From contig KE546975.1 in assembly GCA_000442125.1 (NCBI GenBank), forward strand, positions 806,001 to 870,000: DNA of 64,000 nt, in the 5' to 3' direction. This document shows, in pieces, positions 38,625 through 50,088 of this stretch (positions within the stretch are counted from its first letter, which is position 1; each line of letters starts with the position of its first letter). Position numbers and translations under genes: made by a program. The stretch comes from Opeltia flavorubescens (lineage: Eukaryota; Ascomycota; Lecanoromycetes; Teloschistales; Teloschistaceae). The notes under the pieces were generated by a model, which saw only the letters and a program-made list of their open reading frames with translations, did not search any database and was not told where the DNA came from.

Positions 38625-39737
38625 TTAGATCTCACCTCGGTCTTTCCTCCCTTTTTGCCAGAGTTCCATCAACGAGACCGGAGAACGTGAAGACTCTTTC
38701 CTTCTAAGCCTGACCCGTAACGGTACTTCGGGTTTATTCAGGCTACAGTCCAGAAGACCAGCCATCGGCACTCGACCTTTCAAATCTTCCGCCATAATCG
38801 TCTTCATATCAGGGTTGAACCCAGCGTAATACGCCTGACGTTCAATGTGTGCCTGGTGATTGAGGATGGATTGAGCGACGGTCAGTTCGAACTCTCTGAT
38901 AGGCGCCGGGACTTTCTCGTTTCCACCATTTCCTTGCTTCGGGATAGAACTCTTCAACGCAGCAGTCAGATCCTCTACGAATCGTTGAGCGGACTTGACG
39001 CGCTTCTTCTTAAGCAAGCCACCGTCATTCTTCGTCGACTCCGCCTCCACGGCATTTCTGATCAAACCAGAAGCCGTCACCTGGGATTGCAAAGTAGGCT
39101 CAAGAAATCCACTTTCCCCTTCCTCGGGCTTGAAGAGGCTATTACCCTCCATCTCCGGCGAGTCCTCACAAGGGTAATCTGCTTGAGGCTCCGACTCTTC
39201 CTGCCGTGTATCGTCCTGGAGAACACTGTCGATCTCTTGAAAGGACGGCCTCACACGGATGTTTTGATCGGAAATATTGCTCGACTGCGCATCAAAAGCG
39301 CCACTCGACACCACACCCAAACCCTGCGAGGAGGCAACCCGTGAAGTTTTCGACATCCATTCATCACTCCCCTGCTTGAGCTGGAAGCGTATCGGGCTAG
39401 CATTGACCACGTCCTTCGCGGAATTCTCAGTCTTGTAGATGGCTACAGCGGCATTGGGTGTTGGATTTGGAGCTTCGTACTACAGCATACCAACTTTTAG
39501 TCAGCCGAATCGCTACAAATCAACTTAGCTAGATCCAGCCATGCTTGATCAAGAATTTTATGAGCTTACTTTAAGATGTCTGTACATAACCACCTCCCCA
39601 TACTGCTGAAGTACCCGCAGCACCTCTTTACTTTCCGCAATATTTCTCGGGCGGGGAGATATCCTGATATACACGGAGCATTCCGCCCAGCTCCTTGTGG
39701 TCCGGGCGACTGTGGAAGCAGCTCGAGCAGTGGTCAT
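38625..39737 (-). CDS. conserved protein, likely mitochondrial, unknown role
   Basis: Exons 39737-39570 and 39479-38625 give 340 residues. The N-terminus is rich in Arg, Ser, Thr and Ala with no acidic residue for 18 positions (MTTARAASTVARTTRSWAE), which suits a mitochondrial presequence. Next comes an RRM-like strand-helix-strand pattern (CSVYIRISPRPRNIAESKEVLRVLQQYGEVVMYRHLK, then AAVAIYKTENSAKDV). The middle is acidic and disordered. The C-terminal 100 residues look conserved (FELTVAQSILNHQAHIERQAYYAGFNP, then GRVPMAGLLDCSL). I do not recognise the family; a role in mitochondrial RNA or ribosomes is only a guess. Confidence 0.65.
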
Positions 39738-40298
39738 TATGCATTGTGAATGCCAATCGCCAAATGGAAGAGAACCATGATTTTGACTGTGGGGGTGAGG
39801 TACGTTGAACGTTGGTTCCTTGCACTTCGGACTAACGGATTCAAGTTACGGGGATATTTCTGCACGGTTGCCCCTGAGCCCCTATCTTTGATCCACCAGT
39901 TCATCAATAGTCATGATAGGTTGCCACATCCCTGGGTTTTGTTAGGGCCGAGTTGACTGGAGAAGCGATATTGCCAATCATCGACTGGATAGTCTTTATC
40001 ATCTCAAATTTCATAGGACATGAGACTATTCGGATATATATACATTAAATCTTCATGAAGACATCATCCTCCAATGATCATTGCAATGCCGACATGGGGG
40101 CTGCATCAAGACGAAGAAATGAATCTATCAAGGACGTCTCCACCAAGGCGATGACATCATACCCAGCGCCCAGCAAAGCCCTAGGATGCCATCACTGAAG
40201 TATATCCATCATCGCCGCCATATTATACATATCTCATGGAATCATCCCAGCAAGAAAGTCACCTATAACACCGTTTTCGTCCATATACATCGACCCGC
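39738..40298. other. intergenic, no gene seen
   Basis: About 560 bases between two minus-strand genes; 5' flank of the mitochondrial-looking gene and 3' flank of the next. A plus-strand frame at 40186-40455 runs antisense into the neighbour and is not convincing. Confidence 0.5.
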
Positions 40299-40979
40299 TC
40301 ACGCAGCCGACCTCATCTTCACCAAGCTTTTCCTCATTCTAACCTTCTTCAACACCAGCTTCTGCTGCCTTCTTTCCAGCGCATCAATGGTTGCCCCTCT
40401 TCTCGATTCCTTGCTAATCTTGTTCGCAACCAATCTCCTCGACAAGCAGTCGTGATCGCACCCAGAGTCTTCAGAACCAGATGGGGAAGGTGTTGACTCG
40501 AGGCTGTTGCAGGATGAAGGGTTTGAGGTTGGAGACACGGGACTGCTATGTTGCGAGGATGGATGGTTAGCGTTATAGCAAAGATTCGCATCCTGTGACA
40601 AGTCCTCGACCAGCTTCGATATCTGGGAGAGGTGCGCTGGAGTACATTGCCGGCGGCTCATGCTTTGCCGTTGCTGCCACACGAGTAAGGAGGAGCTACG
40701 TCGGCGTGCGGCGCGAAGGGGGAGTGTTGGTGGTTCAATGTCGAGGACCGGTGACGAGAGAGTCAGGTCATCGGTCTTATGCGCGTAGGGGTCGAGTCGG
40801 TGTTGCCGAAAGCGGTTCGACAACTCTGCTATGGTATCTGTATTGAACTCCAGCTGGGACATATCTATTGCCTCTGGCGCGGGAGTTGTAGCTCGCGAGG
40901 ACGTGGGAGAAACATCTTCATCCATGATATATAGGTCGTGCGGCTGTGAAGCGACCGCGATTGAATATCCGTCAAACAT
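40299..40979 (-). CDS. hypothetical disordered protein
   Basis: Single frame of 226 residues beginning MFDGYSIAVASQPHDLYI. It is Ser/Thr/Pro/Arg-rich and mainly disordered. Stretches that look conserved-like are MSQLEFNTDTIAELSNRFRQHRLDPY, SQISKLVEDLSQDANLC and a basic C-terminal helix (ALERRQQKLVLKKVRMRKSL). The composition and the uninterrupted frame favour a real gene. Function not recognised. The C-terminal Arg/Lys helix could bind nucleic acid or act in nuclear import, but this is inference. Confidence 0.55.
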   Translation of the reverse strand: MFDGYSIAVASQPHDLYIMDEDVSPTSSRATTPAPEAIDMSQLEFNTDTIAELSNRFRQHRLDPYAHKTDDLTLSSPVLDIEPPTLPLRAARRRSSSLLVWQQRQSMSRRQCTPAHLSQISKLVEDLSQDANLCYNANHPSSQHSSPVSPTSNPSSCNSLESTPSPSGSEDSGCDHDCLSRRLVANKISKESRRGATIDALERRQQKLVLKKVRMRKSLVKMRSAA

Positions 40980-42178
40980 CCTGACAGAGCGGAAATGAAG
41001 GGTATATCAANAGCCAAAATGAAATGAAAAGAAATGAAGCGCTTGCAGAACAAGTGTAGCAGTAAGGGTGGGAATAGCACAAGCGCTTATCAAGAAGTGA
41101 GGAGAGACTGCATAAGCATGTATTCGACCGAAAAGGGAATTGGAAATGCCATCTTGTCCTGATATACTCCGGACACTGACCCACGACGTCCAGATGTAAT
41201 TCCGCCGGGGAGGTGTAGGAAAGCTGCCGCAATTCCTCAATGGAGATTCTTTACCTGGATTGGTCGCAGGATTGGCCACATAACTACTGCAGACTTAATG
41301 CTGGCAGGCCTTCCCAAACGTTCTCGAACATCAAGTAGCTGCATGGAAGCCAACATATCGGGCTCCATCTCCACTTGTTCATGGGCTGCTACGCGCCCAA
41401 ACCATACCCCAAGTTGCCCTAGCTCGCTGGCGATGACGGTCGCGACGCACTGCCTTTTGGGGATGCCTCGACGATCGAACAGAAGGCCCGGCGCATAAGA
41501 TTGACCCGGCTTAGATCCGGGCAGAGACCAGATCACAACCGTGCTTGGACTGGGAATTCCAATTTGCTGTACGACACCTTGATCATCCGTTGTAGGACCT
41601 GAAAACCTAATTTCAGTCTGAAATGACGTTCCCCAGTCGGACATGTCTCTTTCACGCGCTGTCGTGCGACGGATGGGTGCCACAACCCGCAGGATCCACG
41701 CAATGGCGTTGTCTGCTAAGGAAATTCGTACCAGGCTAGCTAACAAGGACGGCGTGTCTCAACTCGCCTCTTCTTCCCTTCCATTTCGGACCGAGGCCGT
41801 CCTTCCAGGAACACCTTACCGCGTTTTTGCGCTACACACTTTCATTTCTCGTGACTCCAAATGAAGATCGAACTCCGCGGCAGTGCTAGGAGAAGGCTGT
41901 CCTTGCTTGAAACCAACCATTGCTTGCTCGGGTCCGCAGAGACGGTATCAGCTGAAGAGTACGGAGACAGACTCGGATAAGTAGAGTATCGTGTCAACTG
42001 GCAAGGCGGACGGAGATCAGGTAATACGGGCTCAAAGGGGGGCAACGATTATTCATTGCATTTGTACATAATCTACTTCAACATCTTCGAAAGGGTAGAT
42101 CGTAGCGAGGAAGAATGTCCGAGCTATTAGGAATTACACAATTTACATGACAAGGTCAGGCTACCGAACCTATTCAAT
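40980..42178. other. 1.2-kb region with one doubtful frame
   Basis: A minus-strand frame of 169 codons (41237-41746; first ATG at 41644, giving 135 residues from MSDWGTSFQTEIRF) is open but matches no family I know. The plus strand also has open frames over the same bases, so chance is likely. One ambiguous base lies at about 41011. The rest looks like promoter and 3' flank. Confidence 0.4.
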
Positions 42179-45100
42179 TTAGTACCCTTCGAGACCGGTC
42201 AGTCTATTTCTCCGCCGAATTTCCTTCCATCGGGTCATATTGCCGAGCTCGAGTATGCTCATCCTTCGTGTGGTTCCGCTGGGATTTCCAATGATCACTG
42301 GCTTCCACTCGTCCTCTGGACCTGACAAGACGTTGGTGCCGTACCGCTGTGATGGGATGATCTGGACTTCTTTGAAGCGTGTGACGACCGCAATCAACAG
42401 CAACGTCAATATCAGCAGGATACCTGCAACCACCGCTGTCGCTGCTTGCGCGCCAAGTCGCCGCTCAATCCTCCCGCCAACCGCAGTGGCAGCGGCTGCT
42501 ATTAAAAATGCGCAGGTCTGCGAAATTGCAAAGGCTGCTGTCACTCTTGGATAAGAGGAGAAGTTGATCCTCTTCTTGCGAACCTCTTCCGGAAGATTCC
42601 TGCGCGGACGCCCAGTCATACCAGGTTGTAAATCCGAGGTATCGTAAGTCTCCATGATGATTCCATTGCACTCCGCAATTGCAAGATTGGATAGGAAACC
42701 GATCAAGCCAGCGAAAACAGTCGGCGCTGCAACGCTGACTTGAGGGCCTACCGACGCCAGAGTGTAGGCCAGCCCCGCAAAAGGCAAGGAGACCATAAAA
42801 ATTGCTCTTCGCACAAAGTGAGAGGTCCACGTAAGCCGTTTATTGACAGTCATGCTGTCTGTTCTTGGCGGTTTTTGCCGTGACCGGCTCAAGACCGATG
42901 CCCTCTGGAATGGGACCGCCAGAAGAGCACCGATTGGTATAGCTAGCACGCATAGACCGACATACTGCGGCCGGAATCTATAGTATCTGGAGGTCAAAGC
43001 ACCAAGTAGCTTCAATATTTTTCAGTAAGGGTTAAATAGTTATTGCTCAACGGAGGCACACGTACCACAATGATCATGACAATCTGCCCATAGATCCATC
43101 CAATGTACGCTGCTAGTACCAAGAAGCCTGGCTGCTTGAGCATCCGCAAACACAAAACAGAGCCCGCGACTACCTCTTCGACCCACCATTTGGGGCCGGT
43201 AGAGTAAAGATGCATCTTGATCTCTCCTCGCGCGACCCTTCGGGAAAGCTCCGTTGGTGTCCGTACATCAGCAACAGAGCGACGATATGGCGATCGACGG
43301 ACTTCCGGCACCAGCACATTCAGGACAAGGACGAACGCCGTGAGGATAATGGTGATCCAAAACCCCCAATCAACCTCAAGCCCGCTAATGATCACGGCTC
43401 CAATGAAAAAACCGACGCCGATCGACCCGATAAAGCACCATGTCCAAAATCCAAGCCAAATACCCATGCCGCCTCCATGACGGCGAACATCGTTCACATT
43501 CACGACTTCTTGATGTGGATTGACGCTCTGCAGAGATGCACCGAAAAGGTCGAGCAGCGTAGCAATGAAATTGATGTTAGCAAAGCCCATGACTAGACCT
43601 GCAATTGCTCTTGATAGTAGGAGGGCCACTCGATAAGTAGGTGTATATGGAGTCCTAAAACCACTTACGGCAACAGCCTGTGGGAATTGAAGAGGCACCA
43701 AGATGGCTAGAGCAGCTAGAGTGAATGGTTTTCGCCCGTATAGCAATGGAAGCGGCCAGAAAACCGAAGTCGAAACGGCCAACCCAATGAAGAGCACCAC
43801 ATTCCCAAGAATAACGTAGTGGTGCTCATCAACAATATTGTATTGCATGGCAGGCACCTCCCCAGCATAAATACCAATGATGAGTCCCATGAGCGCCGTG
43901 TTCATACATGCTACCAGTGCCATCCATCGCTTCTTAGAATTACTCCAGTCTCGAGCGATCGGGGACCTCCGATGAGAGTGGCTCAAGCTGAACATTTTCG
44001 GTTCTCGGATGCTGAAGTGATGCCGGTGTTTGAGATCGAGGCTTTTCAGATCGGACCCTGGCCCATGACCTCCAATATCTGAAGGGAGCGGCGAGAGCGT
44101 GTCTTCCTGGCGCATAGGCTGCGGTGCAATATTCTGTAATTCGGCTCCCTTCTTGCGTCGGGATGTGCCTCTCCGATAAACATCTGATACAGGGCGGTCA
44201 TTGAAATATGCTATGGGTTCTTTGTCGTCGCCAGAAGAGAACGATTTGGGCCCGCTGTAGAGACTGACATCGGTGGGTTGAAGGGGTGCTGGTGTCTTAG
44301 AGGGCCTCCGTTCTCGAAGACTGAACCCTTGCAGATCCTCTCCCAGGATTTGGGAGACTGATGTTTTCCTCGGGGCATTCTGGAGTTCGCTAGCCTCAGG
44401 ATAATGGCCTACATTAATGGTAGGTTTTCGTTTCATTGCCCAATCCGCTGCCTCCACACTTGAAGATGTAACTCCGACTGGGTGTAAAAACACGTTTTGT
44501 ACATCTTCAGGACTACCCTGAATGGTTATTTGCATAGGTTGCTGCGTCGGCCCGGTTTGGGCGTCTCCGGAGACGACTCGTTGTCCAGCTTCCGCCAAAC
44601 TTCTGCTCCTTACATTGGTATCTCTTGGGATTGGACCTCTATCATCCCCCTCAGCTGGGGCAGAATGGTACGGGGTTGCATTTCGATGGGTCTTGAACTG
44701 TTCATGATATAGATCTGCTTCATCAGGCTCAACTGATGTTATACGAACGGCATGGCGGCCGGTATAGTGTATCGGAGCAGTAGTATGATTCTGCTCTTCA
44801 TCCAGACCAGTAGTATCAGAGGATATGTCTTCATCACTGCTGTCAAAGCTCTCATAGCTGATCTCATGCTCTTGCAGCTTTCTAATGTGACTGTTGGAAC
44901 CCTGTCTCGAAGGTAGTGGCTTCCCTGCTGTGCCGCTGCCTTCGGTTCCCTTATCGTTGGCCTGACCAGCTATTTGGAGTGCTTGTTGCAGCAGGCCTTC
45001 CAAGTCAGTGATAACACGGGCAAAAGACTCCGGGCCTCTCGGCTGTTCGATATCTGGTTGAGCTTGATTGGCTTGGGCTGGTACGGTTTTCGATCGTTGC

Positions 45101-46686
45101 AAATCGAAGTCATCGACTACTTTGCGCGAGCGATAGCGAGGTCTTGCTGTCAGATTCGGAGGCGCTTGGCCCATGGCTGGTGCTGATTTCCGAGCAATCA
45201 GCTGCCGCATCCAGCTGGCAGTCGGTGCGGGTTGGGAAGTTGACGAAGGTGGATCGATGTTTGAAGATGTCGGTTGTTGCAGACTCAGTGTAGGCTGGTA
45301 TTCTTCTTGTGGAGCAAGGACTGATCGTCGAACGGTTTCCTCGTCATGTTCGGTAGCGGTAGGTGAGCCATTCGGCGAAACGTGCGTTGAGATGGGGTCT
45401 CCTATGCCAACAACCTTCGATGCTACCACTTCATGGTCATGTGTCGGCTCGTTAGAATGGAGATCTATTTCGGAAAACTTGGCAGCAGCCTTTTCATCAA
45501 GGGAAAGTTTTGTACCTTCTTTAGGAATATCAGCGCCTGTTGATTTTAGGCCAGGTGTCTGGAAATCTATAGCTGCGACAGCGCTCTTACTCCCTAGATC
45601 TGGCATTATTGCTTGTTTGGAAGTAGCCTCAACTGCTTGAATCAGCTCGCTGTCAGGCGGCTGACCTTCAAAGCCGTCCATTGCATTTCGTAAGCTGACA
45701 GGCTGTGGTGCCGGATATGCCTTCGAAGCCACGAGCGATGGGGTCTCGCGCAGTGTGTAGCTAGAAAGCATTGGTCGGAGAGCCGGAATTTCCACTTCAG
45801 GTCCACCCTTGTCTTTCCGGGGTTCAAGATCATGGGAAATCACGGGAGATTGGCTCTCATTCTGATCCGATGGTGGCGTATCGTTGCTGTTCAATCCACG
45901 ACTGCTCACGGACTCAAATGAACGCCCTTGTAAAGGTTTTGCGGTCACCGTCGTGTAACCTTCAAGAGACGAAGGTGACGGTGACCGGGAGCTATGAATG
46001 CTGGCTTCATACTCGGACCGAAAGCTGCCTGGAACATGAATTATCTTCAGCCTTGGGTCTTCAGCTGTGCGCTTCGAAGGCTTATCTACTGATTGTGAGT
46101 CGGCGGACGAGGTAGTCTTCAGATTATATAAGGACCGCCGAGGATTGTTTGGTGTCTTAGAGATGATCGATCTGATTCTACGAGGATCGTCGGCGGTATC
46201 TGTCTTCTTTGGCCGCTCTCTCAAACTCCGACGGCTCCGGCCTAAGGGATCCATCGTCAGGCCTTTTTGGGGGCCAGAGACTGATTGTACATCACCATTG
46301 GGCTCTGGGTCGTTGCCAATGTCGTGCTGAGTAGAACGTTTATGGGTACCGCTGAGCGTGGAATCAGCAGGGTGATCAGCAGGTCCATCGTATTTGGACG
46401 TGAAAGTCTGTGGATTTGTTGAAGGTAAGAAAGACGGCCGAGCATCAGCTGGCTCATGGTCATCTGTCCAGCCGGAGGAGCCTCTAGACTTATCGTCGTC
46501 TGAACTTGCTACAGCATGTGCACAGGCAGGCGCCGGAGAGAGCGTCGAAGGAGGCATTTTCTCGTTAGCTGGAGCAAGCAAGGACCAAACATGATGTCGG
46601 ATGTCGTGGTCCAACCGGATAGGTCGGCTTCGCTGATTCGGTGCGGTAGTCGGGCATGCTTTGCTATGGAATGCAGGCTTGTCCAT
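42179..46686 (-). CDS. MFS transporter with long disordered N-terminus
   Basis: Exons 46686-43066 and 43009-42179 are joined by a 56-base intron and give 1483 residues. The first roughly 910 residues are hydrophilic, rich in Ser, Pro, Thr, Asp and Lys, with no membrane span. The membrane domain then starts at KKRWMALVACMNTALMGLIIGIY and has the MFS loop PLPLLYGRKPFTLAAL. About six helices precede a cytosolic loop (RRSPYRRSVADVRTPTELSRR), and about six follow, the last near AATAVVAGILLILTLLLIAVV. The membrane part resembles fungal drug:H+/polyamine-type carriers; the substrate is unknown. The usual family length is 500-650 residues, so the head is unusually long. Its frame is unbroken for over 3.6 kb, which supports the fusion being real. 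The start at 46686 is the first good ATG; a shorter protein from an internal ATG cannot be excluded. Confidence 0.85.
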
Positions 46687-47018
46687 GGTATTGACACAAC
46701 TGATCTTGGGACGCTCGACCTGCCTAGAGATTGTTGTGGAACACCTATGAGGGTATAAATGAAAATAGAGGAGATAGGTCGTAGAAAGTGATAAGTCAAA
46801 GGGATGCGGAGGGTCAGGAATCGTAATGGTTGGGTCCTTAGGAGATGATGATGTGCAATGACAGACGTGATCACGGCAAAACTTAGATGGCCTGGACTAA
46901 GGAAGGAACGACATAGATGCCAGCTCCTGCTCAGTCGCCGGAGCTTGTACCTATATCGAATGCTGAAAGAGGGGATTATACTGGCAAGTCCGATGGGTAT
47001 CTCTCTTCTTCGTGGTGA
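46687..47018. other. intergenic gap
   Basis: About 330 bases that hold the MFS promoter and the 3' flank of the amidase gene. Nothing else is seen. Confidence 0.5.
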
Positions 47019-47962
47019 TTAATCCTCGAATTTGACATTTCCCTCGCTTACATCAGGGTAGACGTCAAATCTCCTCTGGCCTCTTAACGGAATGCCTTTT
47101 CTGATCTCTTCAATCTTGTCGCCTTCCAAATCTGCATACACAATTTCCTCGTTCTCTCCTGCTTCGTTGATGATAGCAGCATTGGGATCTACGACCATAC
47201 TATGCCCCCAAGCATTATAGCTAGCCTCCATATCTCGTGCTGGGCTGCACAATCCTACATACAGCTGATTGTCCATTGCCCTCGCTCTTGCTTGTAAGCT
47301 CCAGTGCAAAGCTCCGGTGGTCAAGTTGAAAGCACCTGGATACAGCAGCAAGAAGCACTGTCTGCGTGCAGCAATCATGGCGAGTTCGGGGAAACGGATA
47401 TCGTAGCAGATTGCGATGCCGATTTTCCCATACTCAGGTAAATCCACGAGCGTAACCTTGTTTCCAGGGGATAGTATTTCGGATTCCTTGAAGGTGATCT
47501 TCCCAGGAATATCAATGTCGAACAAATGGACTTTTCGATGGGTTGCTATCAACTCTCCCTTCGGATTGAACATCAATGATGTATTGAAGTATTTTTTGGT
47601 ATCTGTCTCATATTCTGGGATACTACCTCCAAGAAGATAAGCGTTTGCTTCCTTTGCTAGATTTGATAGAGCATGAAAAGATGGTGCTATCTCCGGGGAG
47701 GGAGGTGATGGTAGAAGCGTTTCGGCATATTTAGGGAAAAATTGGCAACCATATGGTGAATTGAAACATTCAGGCAGGACAATTAATGAAGCGCCTTGCT
47801 GAGCAGCTTCGAGGACACGGCTTCGGGCTCGCGAGAGATTGGATGACTTATTAGAACCTGAGCAAGCAATATCAGTCAACGTTCCAAAATCGCCGCAGGG
47901 TTCTGACCAGTAGCTAGCTGTACAAGCGCCAGCTTGAGTGGCTTCTTCAACAATGCTGCCAT
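47019..47962 (-). CDS. Nit2-type omega-amidase (nitrilase superfamily)
   Basis: Hydrolyses alpha-ketoglutaramate and similar omega-amides to free ammonia; cytosolic or mitochondrial in other eukaryotes (Nit2 in animals, NIT3 in yeast). Exons 47962-47908 and 47857-47019 give 297 residues, normal for the family. The Glu-Lys-Cys triad is complete: Glu in SLIVLPECFNSPYG (about residue 48), Lys in THRKVHLFDID, and Cys in GIAICYDIRFPE. The fold also shows GKITFKESEILSPG and the C-terminal strand VYADLEGDKIEEIR. The start MAALLKKPLKLALVQLATG is the first in-frame ATG; the frame upstream is open but has no ATG, so a longer form would need another exon. Confidence 0.9.
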
Positions 47963-48335
47963 TGGTTTGAGGAGCTTGGTGGATATTGTAAATCTAATGT
48001 CATCATTCAATCGAGGTCGCACACCCGGCGCAGATTTCGGCGTTAAATGCGGAAAGACGCCGCGTAGAATCAGTATGTTAGGAACCAGGGGAAGCACCAA
48101 AGTCTTTGCGGTGAGAGCATGAACAATTTTCTACACGGTTTCATGAGTATCTTTTAGATGAATATGGTTGTTCATGGCCTGAGGTTCGTTACGCAGCCAA
48201 AACGAAGCACTGAATGATAATGCTTCATCCCATTGAGCCCATATATACATCCGAAAACCGAAAACTCAAGCTATTCACAGGAATCCGAGAAGTGGGCAAA
48301 GAGCTATAATATCGTCAAACCGCAAACAGAAACCC
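47963..48335. other. intergenic gap
   Basis: About 370 bases; promoter of the amidase gene and 3' flank of the glycosidase gene. No gene seen. Confidence 0.5.
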
Positions 48336-49330
48336 TTATTTACAGAGACCGGCATAAGTATTCAACAGGGCGGTCGCAGTACCATCCTCGTTAGTCAGAC
48401 TTGGATTGCACGCATTGGGGTTGTTGTTCAAGATGCCCTGGCATCTGTCAGTAACCAGATAAGAAACCGGATTACAGCAGTACATACCCAAGTCCCTGTG
48501 TTCCAGAAGATCTTCTCGACGTACCCTAACGCCTTGATCTCATTTACCACCGTTGTCATCCAACCAGCCATTTCCTCGTTCGTGTATTGGCACTTGGGGT
48601 CTCCAGTCGAGGGCGAGATCTCCGTGATCCAAATCTTCTTATCCTGCCATTGCTCATGAACTTTCTTAATCTGATCAATAGCGCCCTGGGGCTCAACACT
48701 ATAGACGTGTGCACCGATAATACCGATCTTGTCCATGCACTCAGTGCAGTTTCCTTGGAACTCCTTCAGCCAGTCACTGCCGGTGAATGCCACAGCGGGA
48801 GAGATGAATTGCGTAGGGGCACCGATGTCAAAAAGGGGTCGAAGGCCATTGGCCGAGTCTGCCGGGGAAGTAATCGGGGTGACGTCGCCGTAGGAGTAAT
48901 CTGGCTCGTTGTACAGCTCGAGATAGCCTGGAGGGGAGTTCTTGAGTAATGTCTTTGCGGCCTCTAGATCCGTTGGGTCCATCACAACGGGGATACGGGC
49001 AGCTTCCAAGCCTGCAGGCTCGGGACATGGGCTATGATCTTCCAGATTGTAGTGCTCATTGCTTTTGATAGCCGGCAGACTGAAAGAGACTAACTTTGTT
49101 AGCTAAAAAGTACAATTCGGATACGATCCTTGAGAATACTTACTAAAACCTGATACTCCATGTGATGACAAGGTGCCCCATACATTGGACCAGCCAGTGT
49201 GCCTGCAAGCATCCGTATTGAAGACCGTATTACAAAACCCACCGCCGCCTCTTGATTGGAGTTGCTTCAACGGTCCTGCGACACTGCCTACCGCGAGCAA
49301 GGACACTGCGTAGAAAAGAGAAGAAGACAT
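48336..49330 (-). CDS. secreted GH128-like glycoside hydrolase
   Basis: Exons 49330-49144, 49011-48488 and 48437-48336 give 270 residues. It starts with a signal peptide (MSSSLFYAVSLLAVGSVAG). The catalytic core resembles the fungal Glyco_hydro_cc/Asl1 family, whose studied members cut beta-1,3-glucan. The likely acid/base Glu is in YLELYNEPDYSYGD and the nucleophile Glu in IWITEISPSTGDP. Other family-like parts are GIIGAHVYSVEP and VEKIFWNTGTW. Cysteines near the start (FCNTVFNTDAC) and in the last exon suggest disulphides. The first intron is 132 bases; its acceptor was chosen because only that one joins SGF to SLEAARIPVV in frame. It probably acts at the cell wall or outside the cell. Confidence 0.85.
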
Positions 49331-50088
49331 ATTGATAATGAAAAAAGATGGATTATGGAATGAATGCAACCGCTTGTAGACAGAACAGTAATATACATGG
49401 CGTGCATGAGCGCCCTCTTATATGCCATTGCTACTCTGCCGATCAATAATGGGCAATGTTTGCACCTTGACGAAACGTTGTCTCACAACAATACGGACAC
49501 ATTTTACTAGATCTGGAACTACTGACGACCCACCGTGCTTGAAGCAAGAGGAATGACGAAAGAGACGAAAATAGCATATAAGATGGTCAGAACGGTTGCA
49601 AGTACTAGATACAATTGGGAAGGCGATCTGGCGGGCAGGTCTCCATGTCCATCCCGTTGACGAAAGATCAATTCACGGTCCCGTCTTTTGGGTACCTAAA
49701 AGAAGTCGGTGGCTGCTGTGCCACTGAATCGTGATGATCACCGGAGACTATTTCAAACCTCTGGAATCATCTGCGTAAAGATCATTCAAAATCACAGAGC
49801 AGCGTGGCTGAAGGGAGATGAATAGATACAGGTTCCCAAAGCTTCTTCGTGCAGTTGAAGGAACTGTTACAACTGAATTCCTTGAGGTAGAAAATGACGA
49901 TCGTTGTGGTGTTCTGTCTGTCATTATTCCGCGTCCATTCTAATTGAAACAGGGGTAGACCGGTAGCCCCCAACGAGCCGCACCTCCCTGACTCGACTAC
50001 ACACCCGGCACACAGGTCGTATGGTGTCAAGTGCTCCTCACAATGATATCCCGATTCGGAGATTAAAGGTAGATATGGAGTAGACTGT
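49331..50088. other. intergenic, no gene seen
   Basis: About 760 bases between two minus-strand genes. A small minus frame at 49782-50030 has no recognisable features. Likely promoter of the glycosidase gene. Confidence 0.5.

Noticed and set aside
38847-39344. 165-residue plus-strand frame
   Set aside because: It lies wholly antisense to the mitochondrial-looking protein, whose two exons join in frame and show conserved blocks.
41237-41746. 169-codon open frame on the minus strand
   Set aside because: No family match, the first ATG is far inside, and the opposite strand is also open. Not listed as a gene of its own.
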